Counted from the first letter of the stretch, positions 1 to 11,895 are shown. The stretch is DNA of 64,000 bases from Conchocele bisecta (GCA_029237695.1 CM055274.1:18527505-18591504), one strand, 5' to 3'. Made by a program: numbers and translations. Notes: generated by a model from the letters alone, not told the origin.

Positions 1-2052
1 ACCGTGTATATAAACAACTTACATATACCCCAGTCTCATCAACCACACTTTACTCCGTGTATATAAACAACTTACATATACCCCAGTTCTCTCATCACAA
101 CCACACTTTACTCCGTGTATATAAACAACTTACATATACCCCAGTTCTCTCATCACAACCACACTTTACTCCGTGTATATAAACAACTTACATATACCCC
201 AGTTCTCTCATCACAACCACACTTTACTCCGTGTATATAAACAACTTACATATACCCCAGTTCTCTCATCACAACACTTTAACTCCATATATATACACTA
301 ACCACATTTCCGTGTATAAACATACCCCCTCATCACAACCACACTTTACTCTATATATACACTACATACAGTTCTCCCCTCTCTCATCAACCACACTTTA
401 CTCCGTGTATATAAACAATATATACCCCAATTTCTCTCATCACACACTTTATCGTTATATATATACTCTCATCACAACCACATTTACTCCGTGATAAACA
501 TACCCCAGTTCTCTCTCACAACCACACTTACTCCGATATAAACAACTACATACCCCATTCCTCACACAACCACACTTTACTCCGTGTATATAAACATATA
601 CCCCAGTTCTCTCATCACAACCACACTTTACTCTGTATATAAACATATACCCCAGTTCTCTCATCACAACCACACTTTACTCCGTGTATATAAACAACTT
701 ACATATACCCCAGTTCTCTCATCACAACCACACTTTACTCCGTGTATATAAACATATACCCCAATTCTCTCATCACACCACACTTTATCCTGTATATAAA
801 CACTACCAGATACCCCTCATCACACAACACACTTACTCCGTGATATACAATTACATACCCCAGTTCTCTCATCACAACCACACTTTACTCCGTGTATATA
901 AACTTACTATACCCCATTCACTCATCACAACCACACTTTTACTCCGTATAATACATACCCCATCTCATCACAACCACACTTTACTCCGTGTATATATAAA
1001 CATATACCCCAGTTCTCTCATCACAACCACACTTTACTCCGTGTATATAAACATATACCCCAGTTCTCTCATCACAACCACACTTTACTCCGTGTATATA
1101 AACAACTTACATATACCCCAGTTCTCTCATCACAACCACACTTTACTCCGTGTATATAAACATATACCCCAGTTCTCTCATCACAACCACACTTTACTCC
1201 GTGTATATAAACAACTTACATATACCCCAGTTCTCTCATCACAACCACACTTTACTCCGTGTATATAAACATATACCCCAATTCTCTCATCACAACCACA
1301 CTTTACTCCGTGATATAAACATATACCCAGATCTCTCATCACAACCACACCTTTACTCCGTGTATATAAACAACTTACAAATACCACCCCAGTTTCTCAT
1401 CATCACAACACACTTTACCTCCGAGTATTACAACATATACCCCATTTCCCTCAGCACATAGACCACACTATACTCTTAATATCAACAAATACCCCATTCC
1501 TTTTCTCTCATCACAACCACACTTTACCCCGTGTATATAAACATATAACCACCAGTTCTCTCATCACAACACACTTTACAACCGTTCATATAAACAGACT
1601 TACCAATATACCCCAGATCTCTCATCACAACCCCACTTTACCTTCCGTGTATATCAACCAGAACCTCCAATCTCTCATCAACGACCAACCACACTTTACT
1701 CTTTATATATAAACAAATACCCAGTTTCTCAACATCACACCACACTTAACACTGTCATATATAAACAGATAACCCAGTTCACTCATCACAACCACACTTT
1801 ACTCTGTATATATAAACAACTTACATATACCCCAGTTCTCTCATCACAACCACACTTTACTCTGTATATATAAACAACTTACATATACCCCAGTTCTCTC
1901 ATCGACATCCACACTTTCCTCCGTGTATAAAACAACATACATATAACCCCCAGTATCTCATCAACACAACCACACTTTACCCTCCGTGTATTTAAACATA
2001 TACCCCAGTTCTCTCATCACAACCACACTTTACTCTGTATATATAAACAAAA
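1..2052. repeat. 58/51-bp minisatellite array
   Basis: Tandem array starting at the window edge, so its true length is unknown. The main unit is 58 bp, seen in the regular spacing of CCGTGTAT at 113, 171 and 229. A second unit of 51 bp lacks a 7-base AACTTAC segment (1039 to 1090). The two lengths are interspersed. Copies at about 290-560, 780-960 and 1380-1960 are full of one- to several-base indels while others are nearly identical. The short ORFs across it are artefacts of the repeat. Confidence 0.95.
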
Positions 2053-3555
2053 TACTTAATTTGTCTGATATTTGAAAAACAAGTTTTTTATCATGTGCAA
2101 ATAAGTTGAAAACATTGTATATATAACCTGTCAAAAATCTCAAGTTCCACTGGGAATGATTCTAAAATGCTGTCAAACCATGTTTTTGATGAGAAAAATC
2201 GAAAATAAAAAGTAAACAGCAGACGACAACATTCAATTCGGCGGTGTAAGGGTTAATTGGGCGCTAAACCTCGGTTTGTCTCGCTGCGTTCTTATACTAG
2301 ACTAAAGTTTCTGCACATCTGTGATGCCTTATAAAATAAGGAGAGTATTGCTTTCACGACCAGTCTAGTACCAGAGAAGTATGAACATGCATACAGTCCA
2401 ATCAGCGTCTACTAACACAGTTCGACGTTTATGGCGTCAACCAGCAAGCAATTCCTTATAGTTCTAATGAAAACTGATGTCTACATTATACCGTCAGGTT
2501 TCTCCGACGGACCAGGAATTATACTGGTCAGTTCCTCAATAAGCCCCATTTTGCCAATGTTGGTCACATTCGTATCACAGGTAAAAGTCACGGACCTGTC
2601 ACGTAAAATATGCCCATTGTAAAAAATAATCCCATTACCACACCCACCTGTTGTCGTACTGTACGTTACGTTTCTATATGTGTGGTTGTAGCTGTTCTTA
2701 TGGTAAATAAGGATAATGACCTATACTGTTTGTTAGAAGCTGGATCGGTGTTTCACTGACTGATTGGCGATCAGTGCAGATCCAGATCAGACTGCGAATG
2801 CGAATGGACAACATGTCGGGTACTGTGAATGTTTTAAACGCTTTTTCATGTCACAGGTCCGAATATTTCACCTGTGATACACTGTACGTATAACTGTGCT
2901 TTGACATGCTGTGTTCTATGTTGGTATTAACATGTAAACAAGAACAGCCGTGACATATTTATGATACGGTAACCAAATACATGACGTAATGTGCCAACTT
3001 TCTCACATACTGGATAGCGAAATACATACTCGTTCTTGCACCAGTCCGGACCATGGAGTTTTACTGTAACTTCTCACAGTCTAATACAGAGATCACTATT
3101 TTGAGCGATTGTAACACATTTTGGGAACACACTGAGGTTTTAATGACATACTGTGTGATGCCCAAACAGACACAGGCTACTTATAATTATGTACATTTGT
3201 ACATACGAATATTCACACAATGCAGTTTCTTGCATTTTGTTCTGTTCAGTTCGCGAAAACACATTACTTTTCTCCACACAATTGGCGGGCTTATGCACCA
3301 AATTGCCTTTTAAGTACTGCACCGTCGGTGCATTATTCCGACAATTTGTCATCCATGTGCTATCTTCCGAATATTGACCAAGTTGAGAGGTTTTAATGTC
3401 CAAAGTGTAACAAATAAATAAACAAACAAATATACAAACAAAGAGTTTATTGAATTGGGGATTAGCGTTGATAGCGATATTTGAATCAGCGCCATGTTAA
3501 AACGTACAACTTGGACGTCGTAATCAGTTTAGACTCACCATCTCTTTATATGTAC
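2053..3555. other. unassigned non-coding DNA
   Basis: No supported gene. It holds a fragment of family FB17 around 2150-2245 (AGCAGACGACA), a fragment of family FB9 around 2745-2815, and an A/C-rich simple stretch at 3410-3442. Short ORFs here show no recognisable domain. Confidence 0.6.
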
Positions 3556-3623
3556 CAGTGAAACCTCTTTAAACCGGACACCCTGGGAGATCCCAGGGTG
3601 TCCGGTTTAGAGAGGTTCCACTG
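3556..3623. mobile_element. FB1 foldback MITE, core only
   Basis: Near-perfect palindrome with ends CAGTGAAACC and GGTTCCACTG around CCGGACACCC. The right end is followed by TA. This is the short form of a family seen about a dozen times in the window. CAG ends with TA target sites resemble pogo/Tigger-type (Tc1/mariner superfamily) non-autonomous elements; that assignment is inference. Confidence 0.8.
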
Positions 3624-4049
3624 TAAATATTGCATAGTAGCACTGCGAGAAACTTGAATCTGCTTTGCGATCATGAACTTACATTATAATTAGAGATAAA
3701 ATACCATGGAACTAATAAAAATTAATGTGCTTTGTTTGGATGGATGGGTTGGGCATGTTAGGCCTATGACGGTTCTGCAGTATATTATATATGATACGCA
3801 TTACTGTTTCAGGTTCAACTATCTAGTTTTATCACAGACCACATCCACAAATAAATTATGGTCATTGGTCACGTGAAAGTCATAATCCGCTAATGATTGG
3901 GCAAATTTGAACAGCAAACTCATAAATACCTATCCGATAGCAATGACACTGCTGTGCAAATACTGCGCATCTATTTTCTGAAAGAAGTGAAATTACAGGC
4001 GCGAAGTGGATTCCATTAGTGACAGCTGACAGTTTTATTGTACATGTTT

Positions 4050-4188
4050 GGAAATGGACATGGCTGTCCAAATTCGGCAGTTAGTACGCATAGTGCCGCT
4101 GAATGGAACGGTACCTTGGTTCAATGTATGGAAATGGACAAATTCGGCAGTTAGTACGCATAGTGCCTCTGAATGGAACGGTATTGAG
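4050..4188. repeat. 70-bp tandem duplication
   Basis: The phrase AATTCGGCAGTTAGTACGCA occurs at 4071 and again at 4141, with matching flanks (GGAAATGGACA before, GAATGGAACGGTA after). The offset is 70 bp. The second copy runs directly into the perfect palindrome at 4189. Confidence 0.85.
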
Positions 4189-4252
4189 AATAATGAAATT
4201 TGACAATCAAAATAGCGTTTAAACGCTATTTTGATTGTCAAATTTCATTATT
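4189..4252. repeat. 64-bp perfect palindrome
   Basis: Two 32-base arms are exact reverse complements with no loop, centred between 4220 and 4221 (GCGTTT/AAACGC). It would extrude as a cruciform or fold as a perfect RNA hairpin. It may be a young foldback element or the fused ends of one. Confidence 0.9.
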
Positions 4253-4370
4253 GTACCTTGATTCAGTGTATGGATAATTAATATATACGTGACTGTGACA
4301 GGAGAACTGAAATGAGACGATGTGTTTTGTGAGCGGTGTATTATGGAAGCGTCCTGTTGCCAATGCTAAA

Positions 4371-4655
4371 ATATATTTATCTCCTAATTATGAGATACTA
4401 TCTCCTAATTAGGATATACTATCTCTTAATTAGGATTTATTATCTCATAATTAGGAGTTAGTATCTCATAATTAGGATTACTATCTCCTAATTAGGACTT
4501 AATTTAGCCTGATTAGAACTTATATCTCCTAATTAGGACGTATATCTCCTAATAAGGAGTTAGTATCTCATAATTAGGAGTTAGGAGATAAAATATATTT
4601 AGCATTGACACAGATAGTAAGTACTAATTAGGAGATACTATCTCCTAATTTGGAG
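4371..4655. repeat. array of short palindromes (TCTCCTAATTAGGAGA)
   Basis: Irregular tandem array of 18-24-bp units, each nearly self-complementary around TCCTAATTAGGA. Individual units vary (CATAATTAGGAG, CTAATTAGGAT). The same architecture with different words recurs at 26350-26700, 50585-50720 and 61650-61880. Confidence 0.85.
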
Positions 4656-4696
4656 ATACTAACAGTTAGTAAACAATATTTTAGCATTGGCACCAG

Positions 4697-4999
4697 TAGC
4701 CTATTTCACCAACATTGCAAAGTATACTTTCCTAGCAAAGTATACTTTGAGGGAGAAATTTTCAATTTTAGGATAAATTTATTAATTTTTATTATACTGA
4801 ATTTATTACATTATCACAGCCATTTTGGCTGTGATAATGTAATAAATTCAGTATAATAATTCTTCATACTTTTAATCATGAAATATTTGCATTTGTTAGT
4901 TTTATATGAACTAATGCATTTCAGGAAAAATAAATGATTACTCCCTCAAAGTATACTTTGCTAGAAAAGTATACTTTGCAATGTTGGTGAAATAGGCTA
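4697..4999. mobile_element. FB6 MITE, full copy
   Basis: Terminal inverted repeats of about 58 bp start TAGCCTATTTCACCAACATT and end with its complement GTGAAATAGGCTA. They contain a doubled AAAGTATACTTT word. A second, internal palindrome of about 70 bp lies near 4793-4860. TA is present at both outer edges, which suggests a TA target. Related copies lie at 50178-50480 and 62180-62339. Confidence 0.88.
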
Positions 5000-5145
5000 C
5001 ATGACGCGTCCATAGTGTATAGTTAGTTCCTGATCTAATATGATATATGTTTGTTATAGTAGCGCACTAATGTAGCCTATTGAATATCAAGTTTTCTTGT
5101 TTGAAGCATGCTGGATGTTTTGTTGATGGAATAGCGAACGGTATA

Positions 5146-5246
5146 CAGTGGGGTCAGCGTGTAAGTGCACACACGAACGAACACGACAGGTTGGTTCCAA
5201 CCTGTCGTGTTCGTTCGTGTGTGCACTTACACGCTGACCCCAACTG
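5146..5246. mobile_element. FB2 palindromic MITE
   Basis: A 101-bp near-perfect palindrome with ends CAGTGGGGTCAGCG, centred in GGTTGGTTCCAACC and flanked by TA on both sides. Further copies lie at 18132, 19304 (half), 23425 (minimal) and 27269. The nested copy at 27269 shows directly that TA is duplicated on insertion. Confidence 0.9.
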
Positions 5247-5249
5247 TAC

Positions 5250-5387
5250 ACCCTGATCAGACTGTGTGTATGCAGTTTAGATCCTGATCAGTCCGTGCGG
5301 ATGCACAGGATGATCTGGATATATACTAGTCACAAAACCCATAACCGCAATATCTCCCGTCACAGCCACAAATAAGAATACTTACCT
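5250..5387. mobile_element. FB9 element, partial
   Basis: Right part of the abundant FB9 family: a GATCCTGATCA-type core, then CACAAAACCCATAA and CCGTCACAGCCACA. It abuts the FB2 copy at 5146-5246. Confidence 0.7.
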
Positions 5388-5512
5388 GGGTATATTTGTT
5401 AGATACTAACATTACAAATAGAACATTTTGATAATGATTTTACGATTTGTCTTATTGACATTTAAAAACAATCAGTTTCTAATGTCGTGGAATGTTTCAG
5501 TAGAGCCGTATA

Positions 5513-5817
5513 CAAGTATGATCACGTGGTACTAACAACAACAACACGTACAAATTCAAAGTACGTATCCTTTTATAGTGTCCTTATTACGTAACGGATT
5601 TTGATGAAATATGGCGCATCAAACGCGTCTTGTTAAGCTGCATTTGGTGATCTCTTTATTTTCGCCCAAACTTCTGTCGTTTTTGCGAAGAAATCGATTC
5701 TTCGCAAAAACGACATAAGTCTGTGCCAAACTCCATAGACCACCAAATGCAGCTCATTAAGACTTTGGAGTGGGCGACGTTGTTGTTGTTGTTGTAACCA
5801 CGTGATCATGCACCTTG
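5513..5817. mobile_element. FB3 MITE with 5-bp TSD GTATA
   Basis: Foldback element of 305 bp. It opens CAAGTATGATCACGTGG with an ACAACAACAAC tract and closes GTTGTTGTTG, CCACGTGATCATG, CACCTTG. GTATA is directly repeated at 5508-5512 and 5818-5822. A central palindrome around CGATTCTTCGCAAAAACGAC is shared with the copies at 20900, 28730 and 33681. Confidence 0.92.
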
Positions 5818-5953
5818 GTATAACAGGTTAAATTCATATGACACATGTTTCAAATAGCCGGGCCGTGAAACTTCCAGAAATAAAGCACGTGACACTGTCT
5901 TATACATTGTGGATACAGATGCTTTTATTGAAGTAATTTGGATATGCATGTAC

Positions 5954-6144
5954 CAGGGATTCCGCTGGGGAAAATAAAAAAATCGCCACTTCAAAAAAAG
6001 TAAAACATTTGGCGATAAAAAATTAAAATTATTATTATTTTTTTTTTTTTTTTTTGATTATTTTTCGAAAATTGTAATGTTTTATCGCCAATTGTTTATT
6101 TTTATCGCCAATTGCGAAAGTGGCGATCGCTAGCGGAATCCCTG
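5954..6144. mobile_element. FB4 MITE
   Basis: Terminal inverted repeats CAGGGATTCCGCTGG / AGCGGAATCCCTG, with internal TTGGCGATAAA words and a long A/T homopolymer centre. ATGTAC directly flanks both ends (5948-5953 and 6145-6150) and is probably a 6-bp target duplication. A second copy lies just downstream of protocadherin exon 1 at 9346-9464. Confidence 0.85.
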
Positions 6145-6344
6145 ATGTACATGATAAAGAGGACGTAGAATAGTTCAAGGGAATATTAATAATGCAGATA
6201 ATCGTTATACTATGTTGTTTGTTTCACTTGCTAAATTTGAGTGCGAATTTAATTTCCAATTTATCACAGTTTCTCAATGGTCGAGGTTTCGGAGTAAATG
6301 TCTGTTGTCATATTGCTCGCGATATACATGTATCGATATAACTA

Positions 6345-6536
6345 GATTGCAATGACATACACTACATGACATCAGTCACAATGGACTGTATGTACATTGT
6401 GACTCACGTCATATAGTATGTGTCATAACCTGCTTAAACTACAAACTCAGAAATTAGAAAACTGGATTTATATAACTATAACTAATTTCTGCGGCAGAAA
6501 TAAGCTATGGTTATATAAATCCAGTTTTCTAATTTC
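6345..6536. repeat. two inverted repeats upstream of the protocadherin start
   Basis: The first hairpin (about 6349-6426) pairs ATGACATACACTACATGAC with GTCATATAGTATGTGTCAT. The second (about 6455-6535) has arms of about 27 bases built on AACTGGATTTATATAAC. The second ends about 20 bases before a candidate splice acceptor (TATTTTCAG, ending 6557). Confidence 0.75.
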
Positions 6537-6557
6537 TTTATTTCTGTATATTTTCAG

Positions 6558-6619
6558 ACACCAGGACGATGCGATATATTCCTAACAAGACTGACAGCTA
6601 ACCGTATCGCCTGGTAATT
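6558..6619 (+). promoter_or_regulatory. candidate 5' leader with short uORF
   Basis: TATTTTCAG ending at 6557 looks like a 3' splice site, so the coding exon may begin at 6558 after a 5'-UTR intron. An upstream ATG at 6569 opens an 11-codon frame ending in TAA at 6601, 18 bases before the main start. The main ATG at 6620 has A at -3 and G at +4, a good eukaryotic start context. Transcript evidence is absent, so this is inference. Confidence 0.45.
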
Positions 6620-9322
6620 ATGGGTGCAGCAGAATTAATCCGCGTTATCGCGTGTCTCGTCTGCGTTCACGTGTCGTCTGCGCAGGAAAACACTATCGTG
6701 AGGTTCCAACTGCTTGAAAACACACGAGCTGGGTATGTCATCGGTAACATAGCAACGGAAAGTAACATTCTGCAGAATGTTTCGAATACGGAGAGGAACG
6801 CGGTTAAGTTTAACTATCTGGATGCTACTACGCCACACAGCGTCTATTTCGAACTTGATGAGATCTCCGGGAACCTCAATACATCGGACGTCAAAATTGA
6901 CCGCGAGATCGTGTGTCGTCTGCAAGTGGAATGCGTGCTAAGTTTCGACGTTGCCGTGGGATCGGGCATGTTCTTTGCCATTGTCAACGTGGAGGTTAAC
7001 GTGCTTGACGACAATGATAACAGGCCATCGTTTCCCGTCATTCAAGTTATTCTGGACATAATGGAAGACGAGCCAGAGGGTACGGAGTTTTTGATCGAAA
7101 GCGCCGAAGATCCAGACATGTGGGGCAACAATTCTATACAGTTTTATGAAATGGAGCAGACGGGAAATGTGTTTGATCTGTCGGTAACCAAAGATATACT
7201 CGGGGACTTCACCTTGAATTTACGGCTCAATCAGAGATTGGACCGCGAGTTACAGGATTTCTATCAAATTAAAATCATCGCCAAAGATGGCGGTGTCCCG
7301 GTGAAAGAAGGTGTATTGATTGTTAATGTTAGAGTGGATGATGTGAATGATAACGCGCCACAATTTACGTCAGAAGAATACAACGTGACAATCAAGGAAA
7401 CCATTACGACGGGTGACGTCATTATGACGTTGTCAGCAGACGATCCTGATTTAGACATCAATGGACTCGTTACTTATAGAATAAGTGAACGCCAGTCAAA
7501 TATCGATACTATCAACAACTTATTTCGCGTTAACGAGGACAATGGCGATATTTCGATAAAACAGAACTTACGCCATGAACAGAGCGAGTCTATCGAATTC
7601 TTTGTGCAGGCCACTGACCATGGGGATCCTATCCGAGTGGACCAGGCTGTTGTGAAGGTAACCATCAAGGATGTGGAGAACAATCCGCCAGTAATTCGTC
7701 TGAATCTCTTGTCTCCTGGCAACATTGGCTTTGTGAACATTTCCGAAAACGAGCCGATTGGATTCTTTGTAGCTCACGTTAACGTGGACGACACCGATAC
7801 TGGACCCAATGGACAGATCTCATGTACAACCGAAAACGGCATGTTCAGCATTGAGAAAATGCCTGCTCGTGGTAGTTATAAGGTGGTTGTCAATGCTATG
7901 CTTGACCATGAAGATAAAAACCTGCACAACGTCACAATCAGCTGTCGTGACAACGGTACGCCGTCCATGGTGTCGTCTGCTAGTTTCCTGGTGCGTGTTA
8001 CAGATGTAAATGACAATGAACCAAAGTTTGACAAGGGCACTTACACGGCCTCGCTCACAGAGAATAATCGACCAGGTGCAAGCATTCTGCACGCTGTTGC
8101 TACTGATGCTGACTCTGGAGTCAATGGTCACATCGAATACAAGTTATACCCCGGCACCGCTGTAGAATTCGCCATAAACAATACTTCCGGTGTCGTGTAT
8201 GCCACTGTAGCTTTAGACAGAGAAACTACACCTTTAATTGTATTCAGAGTACTTGCCATCGATAAAGGCACGGACCGACGCACTGGCACAACTACAGTTA
8301 GTTTGTCGTTAATTGATGAAAATGACAATATTCCAGTGATAACGCCCATCCATCCTGCATTTTACGTCATGGAAAATATGCCACAAAGTTCGTCAGTGGG
8401 ATTCTTAACAGCAACGGATAACGATATGGGTGAGAATTCTAAAGTTACATTCTCAATCGCGCCTGTTTCGACGTCGTTTCCGTTTGTCCTGTTACCAAAC
8501 GGTGAATTTAAAACAACGATGAGACTAGACAGAGAAAAGCAGAGCAGGTACGAGATTCCTGTAACTGTTACTGACATGGGCGCGGAGCCGCTAAGTAACA
8601 CCCAGTACCTCACCATATTTGTGACAGACGACAATGACAATAAACCGATTGTCACGTTCCCAGCAGACGACAACAACACTGTGGAATTCCTGTACCCCGT
8701 TGACGGTTATAACGTAGTAACGGCGATAGCCGCTTACGATATTGACGATGGAGAAAATAGAACGCTCACATATTCCATCACTAGTGGCAACGAACTGGAT
8801 ATTTTTGAAGTTGACGTCAACATCGGTGAAGTATCTGTTAAAAAGTTGATTGACATAAAGCAGGATTTGACGGTACCACTTACCATCAATGTGAAAGATA
8901 GAGGCACGCCGTCACAACATACAGAGGTGACTTTGAATATCCACCTAATGTACGCGAACACTACAATGGCGGCCGAGTCTGAAAGTAGTAATAAATATGT
9001 CGTCATATCCGTCGTGGTTGTCGTGGCTACAGTTTTGTTCGCCGTGGTGATAGTCGGCGTGATTCTCTTCATCCGGGCAATGGACCGCAACAAGCAGACG
9101 ACGACAGTGGAAGACGGAAGTGCGGGATATGCCGATTCCGGTATCTCCTCTCGCTCTGACTCGCAGTCATTCCCGCCAGACGGTGACGTCACGGATGACG
9201 GGAAAGTGAAGAAGAAGAAAGAGGTCAGCTTCTCGTTGGATTTCTCCCTGCAAGGTCTGGACGGCGGCCGAAACGCGGAAAGCACTACCGACAATACCAA
9301 CAATACCGACTACATGCAAAAC
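6620..9322 (+). CDS. protocadherin, exon 1 (ectodomain, TM, proximal tail)
   Basis: Encodes residues 1-901 of a predicted 1150-residue, calcium-dependent homophilic adhesion receptor of the plasma membrane. Residues 1-21 are a signal peptide. Seven cadherin repeats are delimited by linkers DDNDN 130-134, DVNDN 241-245, DVENN 351-355 (degenerate), DVNDN 462-466, DENDN 566-570 and DDNDN 670-674. LDRE-type motifs lie in most repeats; the seventh lacks one. EC1 has the C-x5-C pair (C99, C105) typical of protocadherins. The membrane span is about 793-818. The tail contains DSGISS (839-844) and KEVSF (867-871), an RVxF-like phosphatase-1 docking motif comparable to the CM2 motif of delta-1 protocadherins, which also have seven repeats. 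The exon ends AAC|GTAAGC in phase 0. If the intron is retained, translation adds five residues and stops at 9340. Ortholog identity is not resolved. Confidence 0.95.
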
Positions 9323-9340
9323 GTAAGCCTAGACTATTAG
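9323..9340 (+). promoter_or_regulatory. splice donor with immediate in-frame stop
   Basis: GTAAGC at 9323 is a good 5' splice site. Reading through it gives VSLDY then TAG at 9338-9340, so an unspliced transcript would yield a 906-residue receptor without the distal tail. FB4 starts six bases later. Confidence 0.75.
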
Positions 9341-9345
9341 GATTC

Positions 9346-9464
9346 CAGGGATTCCGCTGGCGATCGCCACTTTCGCAATTGGCGATACAAATAAACAATT
9401 GGCGATACAAAATTACAATTTTCGAAAATAAATCGACACTTAATTTACCCCAGCGGAATCCCTG
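9346..9464. mobile_element. FB4 MITE in intron 1
   Basis: A 119-bp copy with ends CAGGGATTCCGCTGG and CCAGCGGAATCCCTG and the internal word CAATTGGCGATAC repeated. It lies 23 bases inside intron 1. No clear target duplication remains. Confidence 0.85.
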
Positions 9465-9492
9465 ATAGTCTATGTAAATCAAACAGCATTGT

Positions 9493-9585
9493 AACCCGAA
9501 TTTATTTTCTGTCTGAAACGCAGGGTAACATCGCCCTACAGGACAACATCGCCCTGCGTTACAAAGGAAAATTCGGGTTAACAGT
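9493..9585. repeat. inverted repeat in intron 1
   Basis: TAACCCGAATTTATTTTC pairs with GAAAATTCGGGTTAAC, and CGCAGGG with CCCTGCG, around a doubled AACATCGCCCT. Probably a small foldback element. Confidence 0.7.
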
Positions 9586-9764
9586 CTTGAAGAGATGTAC
9601 GTTTATTTGTATCAGGAGTTACTATGTTCGATGGTATTTTTTGCATTTATAAATGACGGAATTGTGGTTGTGACTGGAGAATTGGGTCGTGTTGCATTTG
9701 TAACCAGCCTACCTCATACTCTGCTAGAACACACCCGTAACCTGCTATTGATTCACATAGTTTT

Positions 9765-10030
9765 ATAAAGAATAGTAGGTTAGTGCCGTGAATGGGAAAA
9801 CATATCTGGCAAGGCTCAGGAAACGGGATGGGCGAGGCTCTGCCGAGCACATCCCGTTTCCATGCCGCGCCAGATATTTTTTCCCATTCACGGCACTAAC
9901 CTACTATTCTATTTATCCCGTCAACACCTACAAATGGCTGTAAAATGCAAAAATAGTATTGACTGGATATCAAAAATGTTTCACGGCACCGTGTTTCACG
10001 GCACATACGCACTGTGTTGACGGGATAAAC
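9765..10030 (+). mobile_element. FB5 composite foldback, forward copy
   Basis: Two joined palindromic modules. The first is a long hairpin with arms starting GAATAGTAGGTTAGTGCCGT. The second (about 9905-10029) has ends TTTATCCCGTCAACAC / GTGTTGACGGGATAAA and an internal doubled TTTCACGGCAC. The same two-module arrangement occurs inverted at 12013-12287 and forward at 27486-27749. Confidence 0.88.
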
Positions 10031-10342
10031 ATAGTATGACTGCAATTGTATTGACTGAATGGCGAACAGTGCAAGCACAGACCATACTGTGCCTACAATG
10101 TTCGCAAATGCCATAAGCCCCATTTTTCAGCCAGTGTCATAATTTGAAATAGTTTACTAGTATGTCCTGGATATAGTGTGCAGATACCATACCAACTGAC
10201 AGGTCATAAGGAACAGTTTGTCAACTGATGTCCCTTGTGCAATTCAATTTTAATTACTGCCTGTTCCACGTTTTGCTGCCGACGAACTTTTCGCTATTAA
10301 ACACATTAAATCTAAATAATATTTAAAAGTAAGTAATTTTTT

Positions 10343-10600
10343 ATCAATTACAAAAATGTCATCCTCCCTTAGGAAAATGTTTGGATGAAATTCCATCAAA
10401 TATTGATTTTATTGCGAAAAAACGATGTTCCTATGGGGGCTGAAAATATAAAATGTTTTAAATATTTATTTTATTTGTGGACCGATTTACAAAATCTAAC
10501 TTGTTTTCTTAGTTACATCATATTCAAGATATCTCGCCAGGTTTCGGAGTCAATTTCCAAAAAAAACAACATTAAAAAGAAGATCTTTTTTAAATGAAGC
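10343..10600. repeat. diverged FB7-like fragment
   Basis: Contains CAAATATTGATTTTATTGCG, TTTCTTAGTTA and CAGGTTTCGGAGTCAATTTC in the same order as FB7 at 47931 and 60214, without its terminal repeats. The ORF across it is not a gene. Confidence 0.6.
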
Positions 10601-11785
10601 CCCATAACGCGGCTAATTAACTTTGATCTTTGAAGGCTTAGTCTTAAGAGCAGACCATTTATTGTTTTCACAACCATTTTATGTCTTAATGGCTCCAGTT
10701 ATATCTTCGGTCCTAAAACCAGTCAAACAATTTATTGACAAACAAACTCGCAAAGGCTTAGACAACTAAACATTTTAAAACAACACGTTAGAACATTTAT
10801 GTTTTCGGCAACTTATATCAATTACGTGATACTGGATATGGTGCAGACAAAGGAGAGTTAAGAGCACTTAACCAACTCTTTAATCTGGAGATCTTCCCTT
10901 CTCACGATTGCTTTTCTGCCTGCTTTATTATGGGGTTATAGGTTCATAGGTTATACGACATTGCTACAATTTAAGCATCTGTATTGAATCAGGGCTCCAG
11001 ATAAGAAATTAGCTATTGACTAATGTTACTCCATCATTTCTGAAGCAATTGGGTATTTCAAAATTTGAATTGGGTAAAATAAAATCACACTACTGTTAAC
11101 ACATCAACAGACCGCAATTATTGAATAGTTTGCTTCGAAATGAAAACATTTCTTGGCATTTCATTATAATTGTCTCTTTGGAGACAATTCTAATGAAATA
11201 CCAAGATGTTTTTTCATGGAAAATGAGAAAAATATGCTATATTTGTGGTCTGTTTATTGTTTTCTGCAGCATGATGAAGGTACCACAAAATTTGTATTGC
11301 TTTTTGATACTCGCTACTTCTGATTTCAATTGGATTTTGGTAATTTTAATTGGGTATTTAAGAAAATACGCAGCTTATCTGGAACACTGTTGAATTATTG
11401 GGTTTCAGTCAGGTCTGTCTGTCGTGATTTCTTTCCCAACTTCCAACGCTATCTATGAACACCGTATCAATCCGGAAATGCTATCATATTTGTTTTTGCA
11501 AAGATCAAGGCAATATTTCAAGGACGAGCCCATTATAATATAAACTAGTTTCAGTGCTTTCATTTGCAGGAATTCAGTGGACTTAAGTTACTCCCTGAAA
11601 ATGACCAAAAAAATGTCTGAAATTTGTTTTTTCCATCTTTGTCTATGTAAAACTAATGCTAAAATTTTCATGAAAATCAAAAAACAATTCCAGAAAATTA
11701 ATATTAATGAAAAGCACTACTGTCTATGACATTTTCTGCATTTTCTCATGCGACCTTTCTCGGAATGTGATTTCGAGATGGTATA
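10601..11785. other. intron 1 sequence, nothing recognised
   Basis: A/T-rich intronic DNA. There is a short inverted pair around 11150-11215 (ATTTCATTATAATTGTCTCT with its complement) and no coding signal I can support. Confidence 0.6.
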
Positions 11786-11789
11786 TATC

Positions 11790-11895
11790 TTTTATAAATG
11801 ACGTCGAAAGTTGACGAAAATTTATTACAGTGCACTCGCGGAATTTAATTTCGCATGTGCTCTGACATTATTGTCAACTTTCGACGTCATTTACT
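11790..11895. mobile_element. FB11 foldback
   Basis: Inverted repeat with arms AAATGACGTCGAAAGTTGAC and GTCAACTTTCGACGTCATTT around GCGGAATTTAATTTCGC. Relatives lie at 18764-18960 and 30674-30870. Confidence 0.8.

Noticed and set aside
231..1461. ORFs in the 5' minisatellite
   Set aside because: Open frames follow the repeat phase and appear on both strands; no start context or domain.
1..2052. Resemblance to a CRISPR array
   Set aside because: The repeats are directly adjacent with no unique spacers and the context is eukaryotic.
6635..9303. Minus-strand ORFs opposite the cadherin exon
   Set aside because: Shadows of the strongly coding plus strand, which has seven in-order cadherin repeats.
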